Part shown: piece after piece, positions 32,464-37,817 of the stretch
Layout of the letters: each line of letters starts with the position of its first letter
Position numbering within the stretch: position 1 is the stretch's first letter
NCBI GenBank assembly: GCA_017539325.1
Contig: JAFYHD010000018.1
Span: 1 to 37,817, forward strand
From: a bacterium
GTDB lineage: Bacteria > Auribacterota > UBA3054
Direction of reading: 5' to 3'
DNA length: 37,817 bases
The notes under the pieces: model-generated
The model's database searches: none
What the model was told of the DNA's origin: nothing
The model's input: the letters and a program-made list of their open reading frames with translations, nothing else
Program-made: the position numbers and the translations under genes

Positions 32464-33552
32464 ATGTCTCTCACGCTTCCAATAGGCAAAAGAAAAGGCA
32501 CCGTTACGCCGCCTTTTTCCAAATCCCACCTTCACCGCCTTTTGATCGCGGACTTCCTGGGCGGGAACTTCCAGCGTCTGGCTCCCAGCCCAACGGACTC
32601 GGAAGATATTGCCGCCACCAAGCGCTGCCTCCTGGCTCTCGGAGAAGACACGAATACTCCCGTCCTCGACTGCGGCGAATCCGGCTCCACCCTGCGTTTC
32701 CTGAAACCCGTCGCCGCGGCCCTAAAAAAGCACCCCCGGTACGTCACCAAGGGCCGTTTAGCCGAGTGCCCTGGTATCGACTACCCTGAACTTGAATGCG
32801 GCCTCCACGAGCTTCCAGGCAACGTTTCCTCCCAGTTCGCCACCGGCCTCCTTTTCGCCCTGCCCATTCTCAAAGGCGATTCTGAGATAAGATTCAACAC
32901 GCCGCTGGAATCCAGAGGCTACGTTGACATGACGCTCCAGGTCTTAAGGCAAAGCGGTGTCACCATAACCGAAACACCAAGAGGCTTCCTCGTTCCCGGG
33001 AATCAGACTTACACAGCACCCGTAAACGTCGAGCCCGAGCGCGACTGGTCCGGCGCCTCCTTCTTCATTGCCATGAACTATCTTGGCTCCGAGATCAAAA
33101 TAAACGGCTTAAACGATGGTTCCTTGCAGCCCGACCGCGCTCTTCCCGAGCTTCTGAAAAAGCAGGGCGAAGTAATCGACGTCTCCCAGTGCCCGGACAT
33201 CTTCCCGCCATTGGCCGTCGCTTTTGCCGGCAAACCCGGAACCACCACCATCACCGGCATCAGAAGGCTGCGCCTTAAGGAATCCGACCGCGTGAAATCA
33301 ACTTCCGATCTGCTCACAAACCTCAACGTCAAACATGAGATTGCCGAAGACGCTTTCACGATCCAGGGCCAATCCCAACCCTTCTCTCCCAACCCAACCA
33401 CGATTCTAACCTACGGCGATCACCGCCTTGCCATGTCCGCCGCTGTCGCCGCCACCAATTCGCAAAACCCGATCGCCATCGACGACGCATCCTGCTGCGC
33501 AAAATCCTACCCCTCCTTCTTCGCGCAGTTCTCTTCCCTGGCTCTCATTTGA
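32464..33552 (+). CDS. aroA: 3-phosphoshikimate 1-carboxyvinyltransferase (EPSP synthase), short form
   Basis: This adds the enolpyruvyl group from PEP to shikimate 3-phosphate. The ATG at 32464 is chosen over a TTG at 32458. The product is 362 residues, about 60 fewer than E. coli AroA. Expected segments are present: PFSKSHLHRLLIADFLGG (the usual Lys-Ser-x-x-x-R start), DCGESGSTLRFLKP, SSQFATGLLFALP, LESRGYVDMTLQVL, ERDWSGASFFIAM, PDIFPPLAVAFA, RLRLKESDRVKST and YGDHRLAMSAAVA. The region between the first and second motifs and the loops of domain 1 are shortened. It is the last gene of the aromatic operon; no clear rho-independent terminator follows, only a small GCGCT/AGCGC hairpin (33575-33588) without a T-run. 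Confidence 0.95.
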   Translation: MSLTLPIGKRKGTVTPPFSKSHLHRLLIADFLGGNFQRLAPSPTDSEDIAATKRCLLALGEDTNTPVLDCGESGSTLRFLKPVAAALKKHPRYVTKGRLAECPGIDYPELECGLHELPGNVSSQFATGLLFALPILKGDSEIRFNTPLESRGYVDMTLQVLRQSGVTITETPRGFLVPGNQTYTAPVNVEPERDWSGASFFIAMNYLGSEIKINGLNDGSLQPDRALPELLKKQGEVIDVSQCPDIFPPLAVAFAGKPGTTTITGIRRLRLKESDRVKSTSDLLTNLNVKHEIAEDAFTIQGQSQPFSPNPTTILTYGDHRLAMSAAVAATNSQNPIAIDDASCCAKSYPSFFAQFSSLALI

Positions 33553-33627
33553 TCGCGTTGCCTTGATTTTAAAAGCGCTCGCAAGCGCCAACTCCGCAAC
33601 CCCGTTTGAATATAGGGATTTGGGGGC

Positions 33628-33656
33628 TTGCGCCATTTCCCGCTTTTAATTATAAT
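33628..33656 (+). promoter_or_regulatory. Promoter at the left edge of the AT-rich island
   Basis: TTGCGC (33628-33633) and a perfect TATAAT (33651-33656) are separated by 17 nt, about 75 nt upstream of the next gene. It marks the point where base composition changes from GC-rich to AT-rich. Confidence 0.55.
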
Positions 33657-33729
33657 AATTGCAAAATTACAAAATAATGTTACGCCTTGCGCGCAAGACA
33701 TTTTTGATCGAATTTCAGGGGAAAAATCC

Positions 33730-34650
33730 ATGTCAAAGAAATGGTTATATTCTGTAGCTTTGGGGGCTTTGTTGATGGCTGGAGATGCCTTTGGTATCAC
33801 CGTGCATGAGGTGTTGTCTAACGGATTTTGGTCGGCAGAACAACGGGGAACATTTGAATATGCTAAAAAAGCAACAGACGGATACAGAAGCTTTACTCGA
33901 AAGAAAGAAAAAGAGTTTTTTATAGATGATGCCGGTATAGGACATTACTCTTTTATGGATGTTTATTCTGCCCCGAAAATCAGTGGCATGCGCTGGAAAA
34001 CTAAAAGATGGTATAATTGGAAGATAGATAATGAAGGAAGCTATACTCAGTTGGATTTATTAAAATCAAGTTTTGTGCGTCAAAACCACAAAGAAAAAAC
34101 GACGACAGATCTGCAGGAAGTGGGTAGGCTTGTAAATAATATATATGAATTTACGACACAACACGAAGAAACTGTTTATATGAATAAGCCAAAGAAAAAA
34201 GAGGCGCGTCCCATAGGCCCCTATGTTGTGGACGATTGGTTTCCGGGTGCTATGGAAAGTCGTTCTTGGCGGAAAACTCAATTTTATGGCACGGAGCACA
34301 CGGCTGTTACTAATATCATTTCGGACAATGAGGCCTATATCACGGGGAACATTTCTCAAACCGGCCATATAGACGAATATGACGGATATATAGTGAATGA
34401 GGATACTTCTTTATTGCGCACTTATACACAACATATTACAACGGATGCGGATCACGTGTATGTTGAACAGGAGATTACGGAAGACGCCAAAAACGCTCTG
34501 ATGTCTAATCGCCAAAATACCTATCAAACGCAATATACGGCCACCTTTAAAAAGGGGCGCTGGAAAGGGGAAACCGAAACCATAACCGTAACACAAAATT
34601 CCCAAATCACCGATTGGTTTCTGAAATATTGGGGCCAAAACACCCGTTAA
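33730..34650 (+). CDS. Secreted protein of unknown function in AT-rich island
   Basis: I do not recognise a family. From ATG 33730, behind an AGGGG site, the product is 306 residues with a signal peptide (MSKKWLYSVALGALLMAGDAFG). The mature part is rich in Thr, Tyr, Trp, Lys and Glu, with many short alternating hydrophobic strands such as HTAVTNIISDNEAYITGN and TYQTQYTATFKKGRWKGETETITVT, so it is probably beta-rich. The longer reading from 33628 starts inside the promoter and is rejected. Codon use is AT-rich and unlike every gene on either side, a sign of transfer or foreign origin. A strong terminator follows, and then, in the opposite direction, the end of a serS fragment. Confidence 0.82.
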   Translation: MSKKWLYSVALGALLMAGDAFGITVHEVLSNGFWSAEQRGTFEYAKKATDGYRSFTRKKEKEFFIDDAGIGHYSFMDVYSAPKISGMRWKTKRWYNWKIDNEGSYTQLDLLKSSFVRQNHKEKTTTDLQEVGRLVNNIYEFTTQHEETVYMNKPKKKEARPIGPYVVDDWFPGAMESRSWRKTQFYGTEHTAVTNIISDNEAYITGNISQTGHIDEYDGYIVNEDTSLLRTYTQHITTDADHVYVEQEITEDAKNALMSNRQNTYQTQYTATFKKGRWKGETETITVTQNSQITDWFLKYWGQNTR

Positions 34651-34679
34651 GGCGTTTATTTCTTCGGTGCAATTTTTCA

Positions 34680-34708
34680 AAAGGGAGCCTTCCGGCTCCC
34701 TTTGTTTT
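34680..34708. terminator. Bidirectional hairpin terminator
   Basis: AAAGGGAGCC (34680-34689) pairs perfectly with GGCTCCCTTT (34694-34703) around TTCC, followed by GTTTT. It ends the island's secreted-protein gene on the plus strand and lies just beyond the serS-type stop codon on the minus strand, so the two genes were probably convergent neighbours in their source genome. Confidence 0.88.
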
Positions 34709-34790
34709 ACTTCTTCGGGGTGATTTCCGTCTGTCCGCCCATATACGGCTGCAACGCTTTCGGGATCAAAATCCGCCCGTCTTCCTGCAA
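34707..34790 (-). pseudogene. serS 3' fragment A (seryl-tRNA synthetase C-terminus)
   Basis: Read on the minus strand this 84-nt piece encodes the last 27 residues of a SerRS, LQEDGRILIPKALQPYMGGQ then TEITPKK, and a TAA stop. PYMGG near the end is the C-terminal signature of bacterial SerRS (for example DGS..IPE.LRPYMGG). The fragment stops exactly where the first 70-nt direct repeat begins (34791), so the repeat seems to mark the break. The remaining 400 or so codons are missing. It cannot be functional. Confidence 0.75.
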
Positions 34791-35007
34791 TCATATAGTT
34801 AGTGTTAAAAATGTCTGGGCAATCCTCTGGGGAATTTTTCTGATATCGACTATCACTAACTAAATATCAGTCATATAGTTAGTGTTAAAAATGTCTGGGC
34901 AATCCTCTGGGGAATTTTTCTGATATCGACTATCACTAACTTCCTTTTATTTTTACGGTTAGCATCAAAAATGTCTGGGGAATCCTCTAGACAATTTATT
35001 TAGTGTG
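34791..35007. repeat. 70-nt direct repeat, two identical copies and one decayed copy
   Basis: Copies at 34791-34860 and 34871-34940 are identical over 70 nt, with a 10-nt spacer (period 80). A third, shorter and diverged copy lies at about 34958-35007 (ATGTCTGGGGAATCCTCTAG against ATGTCTGGGCAATCCTCTGG). Each full copy is bounded by the inverted ends GTTAGTG and CACTAAC and carries an inner AAAAAT/ATTTTT pair, so it can fold into a hairpin. This looks like a small non-coding mobile or recombinational repeat. The third copy's decay and the identity of the first two suggest a recent duplication. Confidence 0.85.
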
Positions 35008-35063
35008 TTTTTCAATTATAATGTTTGGATGATTTTAATGAATATTTTGAAAAGACAGGACAA

Positions 35064-35135
35064 AAATCAGTTGAAGAAAAGAGGGGGAAATCAGTTGAGG
35101 GAATGAGGGGCAAATCGGTTGAGGGAAGAAGAAAA
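35064..35135. repeat. 24-nt tandem repeat, three imperfect copies
   Basis: Units starting at 35064, 35088 and 35112 have the shared core AAATC(A/G)GTTGA followed by a purine-rich tail. The period is exactly 24 nt. No open frame of note crosses it. From 35008 to 35164 I see no other feature except AT-rich sequence downstream of the truncated nuclease-family gene. Confidence 0.75.
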
Positions 35136-35164
35136 ATTATCTGTATTAGGGCCAAAAACTTGTA

Positions 35165-35842
35165 TTAGGAATTGTAATATATTGCGGTATTGAAGTACAA
35201 TGCATCGATATCCTCAACATTGACAAAATCAAGCAAGTATTCGTCTTTAAACATTCTGATAGCCGCAAGGGAATAATTTTTGCATGGAATAGACTCTGCA
35301 AAATTATTCGCTATTTTTCCCGAATGCTGATAATCATCTGCTTTTAGATGATTTCGTAATTCTCGTTTCGTCCATGCTCCGCTTTTTGCCTGAGCAATGT
35401 AATATATGCATTCTTCGAATGATTTAACTTTCGTTATGATTTCCAAATGTAATGAGAAACTTATTGAAAAGAAGTTGTCAAGCTTTTTGTTTAGATAAGC
35501 ATCTTTTTCCTCAACATTTATTCTGAGTAGATCTGTGTTGCCCAAATCGGCAGCCACTGGCTGCCGATTTAGAAAAGGTGACCAGAACTCGTAGAAAATA
35601 CGCATGTTTTTAATATTCCTTTCTCCAAAGCCACGCAATCCTGGCATCTCTTTTTGTAACCTTTCGCTAATTTCGCTAATTGCGCCTGTTCCCCACGTCC
35701 CTTTGCGTGAATTTGTTGAAACATAACCACCAATTTCATAGTAGAGCAATAATAAAGTTCGGTTTGTTTCCCTTAAAGTGTTCGCTTGTGATTTAAGGAT
35801 TGAAGCTTTGATTATCGATACAGCTTTTGATATATAATCCAT
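35165..35842 (-). CDS. DUF1016/YhcG-type protein, N-terminal part only
   Basis: The 225-residue product matches the N-terminal domain of the DUF1016 (YhcG) family: LLLLYYEIGGYVSTNSRKGTWGTGAI, MPGLRGFGERNIKNMRIFYEFW, ISFSLHLEIITKVKSFEE and the segment AAIRMFKDEYLLDFVNVED. Full-length members are about 340-370 residues and have a C-terminal PD-(D/E)XK-type nuclease domain after the FKDPYVLDFL-like motif. Here translation ends soon after that motif, so the nuclease domain is missing. Full-length homologues are often found with restriction systems, integrons and genomic islands. The start has a good site (GGGAG, 6 nt before ATG). A 10-bp perfect palindrome (AAATCGGCAG/CTGCCGATTT, 35544-35570) lies inside the gene and encodes part of its linker. 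AT-rich codons match the island, not the host genes. Confidence 0.8.
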   Translation of the reverse strand: MDYISKAVSIIKASILKSQANTLRETNRTLLLLYYEIGGYVSTNSRKGTWGTGAISEISERLQKEMPGLRGFGERNIKNMRIFYEFWSPFLNRQPVAADLGNTDLLRINVEEKDAYLNKKLDNFFSISFSLHLEIITKVKSFEECIYYIAQAKSGAWTKRELRNHLKADDYQHSGKIANNFAESIPCKNYSLAAIRMFKDEYLLDFVNVEDIDALYFNTAIYYNS

Positions 35843-36009
35843 ATTTGCTCCCTGCTTTTTAATCTGCTGTTAATTATTATGTGCATATATTAGGATATTT
35901 CAATAAGTTAATCTGTCTTCCAAATCGGAAACCACCTGTAGGAAAACAGGGGACAAAACGTAGGAAAAAGCTGACAAAAACAGCTTCTCGCTACAATAAA
36001 ATGCTCTGC

Positions 36010-36162
36010 CTTTTTCGGCGCAATCTCTGTCTGTCCACCCATATACGGTTGTAACGCTTTCGGGATCAAAATACGTCCATCCGCTTGTAAGTTGTTTTCG
36101 ATAAACGCAATCAGCATACGCGGTGTTGCCACGACCGTATTATTCAACGTGTGCGGGAAGTA
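36010..36162 (-). pseudogene. serS 3' fragment B (second SerRS C-terminus)
   Basis: On the minus strand this encodes HTLNNTVVATPRMLIAFIEN, then LQADGRILIPKALQPYMGGQ and TEIAPKK, about 51 residues of SerRS including the HTLN motif of the third class II signature region. Over the 27 codons shared with fragment A, about 65 of 81 bases match, and most differences are silent, so the two come from different but related functional genes rather than from one recent duplication. Unlike A it has no stop after KK: the frame runs on into unrelated sequence to about 35908. Upstream homology ends near 36162, where the host-like sequence before lipA begins. Confidence 0.75.
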
Positions 36163-36225
36163 CTTTTTCGCCTTGGCGGGCTTTTTCTTTTGATATTGAG
36201 GGAATAGGGGATAAGGCACAGGGTT

Positions 36226-36234
36226 TGGTATAAT
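36226..36234 (+). promoter_or_regulatory. Extended -10 promoter before lipA
   Basis: TGGTATAAT (36226-36234) is a perfect extended -10 element (TGnTATAAT). No good -35 is seen at the usual distance, which is acceptable for extended -10 promoters. The start would be near 36241, about 28 nt before the lipA ATG. The right border of the AT-rich island falls here, so lipA may now be driven from the island's edge. Confidence 0.5.
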
Positions 36235-36268
36235 AAAAAATAGTGTGTAAATATATGCATTTTTTATT

Positions 36269-37117
36269 ATGCCGGAAAAACCAAGGATAAAGGTGCCCGC
36301 AAGAGCGGAGCGCGAAAAAGTCAGGTCTCTCATCGAGGGACTCGGCTTGAACACCGTCTGCAAAGAGGCGGCGTGCCCCAATATTTGGGAATGTTTCCAA
36401 CGGCATACGGCGACTTTCATGATCATGGGGGACATCTGCACTAGGAACTGCCGTTTCTGCAACGTGAAGACGGGACGCCCCGCACCGCTCGATCCGGAGG
36501 AGCCGGCTCGTTTGGCTTCCGCCATAAAGGAGCTTGGGCTTAAGTACGCGGTCATCACCTGCGTGACAAGGGACGACCTGCCGGACGGCGGAGCGGAGCA
36601 TTTCGTCAAGACGATAGAGGCAATAAGGGCGGTATCTCCGGAGACAAAGGTCGAGATACTGACCTCTGATTTCGCGGGCAACAGTTTTGCCCTGGAAAAA
36701 GTTTTGAAAGCCGATCCGGCGGTCTTCAACCACAATTTGGAAACGGTCAGAAGGCTGACGCCGATTTTGCGGACCAAAGCGACGTATCTGCGGTCCTTGG
36801 CGGTCCTGAATTACGCCGCTAGGATGTTCCCTGAGATACCTGTGAAGAGCGGCATCATGGTCGGCTGCGGGGAGAGTATGGAAGAGGTCTTCGAGACTCT
36901 CCGCGATCTGCGCGAGGCCGGCTGCTCCATCCTTACGGTCGGGCAGTACCTGGCGCCGGATGAGAAGTGCCATCCCGTCGAGAAATATTACAGCGAAGCG
37001 GAATTCGCGGAAATTAAAGCTTACGCTCTGGAATTGGGCTTTGCCGGGGCGGCCTGCGGGCCGCTGGTCAGAAGCTCGTACAGGGCTGGCGAAATGGCGG
37101 AGAAGGTCTATGGCTGA
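36269..37117 (+). CDS. lipA: Lipoyl synthase
   Basis: This radical-SAM enzyme inserts two sulfurs into octanoyl groups on lipoyl domains. The 282-residue product has the auxiliary cluster cysteines C31, C36 and C42 (CKEAACPNIWEC), the radical-SAM cysteines C57, C61 and C64 (CTRNCRFC), TSDFAGN, FNHNLETV and the C-terminal RSSYRAGE with the serine that binds the auxiliary cluster. It is of normal length, with GC-rich host-type codons that contrast with the island to its left. Its stop overlaps the next gene by eight bases. LipB/LplA and lipoyl-dependent enzymes are not in this window. No strong ribosome site precedes the ATG. Confidence 0.97.
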   Translation: MPEKPRIKVPARAEREKVRSLIEGLGLNTVCKEAACPNIWECFQRHTATFMIMGDICTRNCRFCNVKTGRPAPLDPEEPARLASAIKELGLKYAVITCVTRDDLPDGGAEHFVKTIEAIRAVSPETKVEILTSDFAGNSFALEKVLKADPAVFNHNLETVRRLTPILRTKATYLRSLAVLNYAARMFPEIPVKSGIMVGCGESMEEVFETLRDLREAGCSILTVGQYLAPDEKCHPVEKYYSEAEFAEIKAYALELGFAGAACGPLVRSSYRAGEMAEKVYG

Positions 37118-37817
37118 TTTTTCCGCCAAACTGAAAGCGCCCGTTTACGTCTGCCTTCTTACTTACGGCTGCCAGATGAACATTCTGGACAGCCAGATCC
37201 TTTCGGGCAGCCTTGCGCGCCAGGGTTTCGTCGTTACGGAAGACGAAACCGCCGCGGACGTCGTTTTGTTCATTACCTGCAGCGTGAGGGACCTGGCGGA
37301 AAGAAAAGTTTTGGGAAAGGCCGGGAAACTGAACGTCAAAAGGAACCGCAGGCCCGAAGTGGTATTGGGCGTGACGGGCTGCATGGCGGAACTGAAAGGC
37401 GAGGCGCTTATTGGCGGCAAGAATGTTTTCGATTTCGTGGCCGGAACACACAAGCGCCATCTTATCCCGGAATTGATACTGCGCGCGCTGTGCAAACGCG
37501 TGGCCGCGGCTGAGGTCACTTCCGTCAACGCGGAGGCTTTGGAAAGGCTGGGCATCGCGCTGGCGCCTTACATGGATGAATGTCTTCCCGCCGAAGGGAA
37601 GCTTTTCGCCGTGGGCAGAGACGAGGCGGAAGCCAGGCTCGACGAGCTGGAGGCCATGCGTCCGAGACCCTGGCAGGCTTTCGTCGAGATCATGAGAGGC
37701 TGCAGCAACTTCTGCTCCTACTGCGTCGTGCCTTATGCCAGAGGGCCGGAAGTGAGCCGGCCGGCGGACGAGATACTTGCGGAACTTAGAACCTTGGCTT
37801 CGAGCGGCTGCGTGGAA
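37110..37817 (+). CDS. miaB: tRNA methylthiotransferase MiaB, 5' part (cut by window end)
   Basis: This radical-SAM methylthiotransferase converts i6A37 to ms2i6A37 in tRNA. The frame is open for 236 codons up to the window end. The N-terminal cluster cysteines are Cys21 (TYGCQMN), Cys57 (ITCSVRD) and Cys91 (GCMAE). The radical-SAM cysteines are Cys198, Cys202 and Cys205 in RGCSNFCSYCVVPYARG, followed by EVSR. MiaB is favoured over RimO or MtaB because of YGCQMN and the VVPYARGPEVSR motif. The stretch between Cys91 and the SAM motif is longer than usual (about 107 residues), with an added charged segment near 130-185. The ATG lies inside the lipA end (eight-base overlap). Confidence 0.93.
   Translation, partial: MADFSAKLKAPVYVCLLTYGCQMNILDSQILSGSLARQGFVVTEDETAADVVLFITCSVRDLAERKVLGKAGKLNVKRNRRPEVVLGVTGCMAELKGEALIGGKNVFDFVAGTHKRHLIPELILRALCKRVAAAEVTSVNAEALERLGIALAPYMDECLPAEGKLFAVGRDEAEARLDELEAMRPRPWQAFVEIMRGCSNFCSYCVVPYARGPEVSRPADEILAELRTLASSGCVE

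Noticed and set aside
33553-33627. Rho-independent terminator of the aromatic operon
   Set aside because: Only a 5-bp GCGCT/AGCGC hairpin is present and no T-run follows, so it is not listed as a terminator.
34798-34860. Integron attC site
   Set aside because: The ends GTTAGTG and CACTAAC resemble attC cores but do not match GTTRRRY/RYYYAAC, and no integrase or cassette array is seen.
34791-34940. CRISPR array
   Set aside because: There are only two exact 70-nt units with a 10-nt spacer, and no cas genes. Unit and spacer sizes do not fit CRISPR.

Overview
The window looks like chromosome from a gut- or sediment-type bacterium of the Verrucomicrobiota/Kiritimatiellota/Lentisphaerota (PVC) group. 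The main pointer is a five-gene block (3.7-12.2 kb) that reads like the Akkermansia Amuc_1098-1101 pilus-like system: a PilM-PilN fusion, an Amuc_1100-like protein, an Amuc_1099-like protein and two secretins. Calcium-loop motifs of the DxDxDG type and an exonuclease-coaE-rho neighbourhood agree with this. The placement is inferred from protein resemblance and gene order, not from a phylogeny. Most of the window is GC-rich with tight, overlapping genes. One stretch (about 33.6-36.25 kb) is clearly AT-rich and gene-poor.

Layout: (1) 0-3.5 kb: tRNA-Ala(UGC), a secreted protein of unknown function, a frameshifted zinc-ribbon coiled-coil gene, the RNase P RNA gene (rnpB) and a periplasmic TPR protein. 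(2) 3.5-12.27 kb: a strong sigma70-type promoter and structured leader drive the pilus-like/secretin operon, which ends at a clean terminator. (3) 12.3-20.0 kb: eight tightly packed housekeeping genes (stand-alone 5' nuclease, coaE, rho with a long N-terminal extension, lepB, a SpoIID-like lipoprotein, queA, tcdA, and a small lipoprotein with a reduced FGE/SUMF1-like fold). (4) 20.2-25.3 kb, minus strand: two ACT-protein/aryl-CoA-ligase gene pairs in tandem, followed by a sodium:solute symporter. (5) 25.4-33.55 kb, plus strand: an aromatic amino-acid operon (DAHP synthase, pheA, tyrA, aroKB fusion, aroDE fusion, aroC, aroA) preceded by a leader peptide packed with Phe/Tyr/Trp codons and a terminator/antiterminator pair. 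(6) 33.6-36.25 kb: AT-rich island with a secreted protein, two diverged 3' fragments of serS, a C-terminally truncated DUF1016/YhcG-type gene and several short repeats. (7) 36.27 kb to the end: lipA and the start of miaB.

How it fits together: the divergent halves around 25.3 kb look like one aromatic-metabolism locus. One side makes chorismate, prephenate and the Phe/Tyr precursors de novo under apparent ribosome-mediated attenuation. The other side may import and CoA-activate aryl acids, with ACT proteins that could sense aromatic amino acids. The attenuator is the best candidate here for a little-described system. The tandem-secretin pilus-like operon, the split zinc-ribbon gene and the serS-scar island are the next most interesting items.
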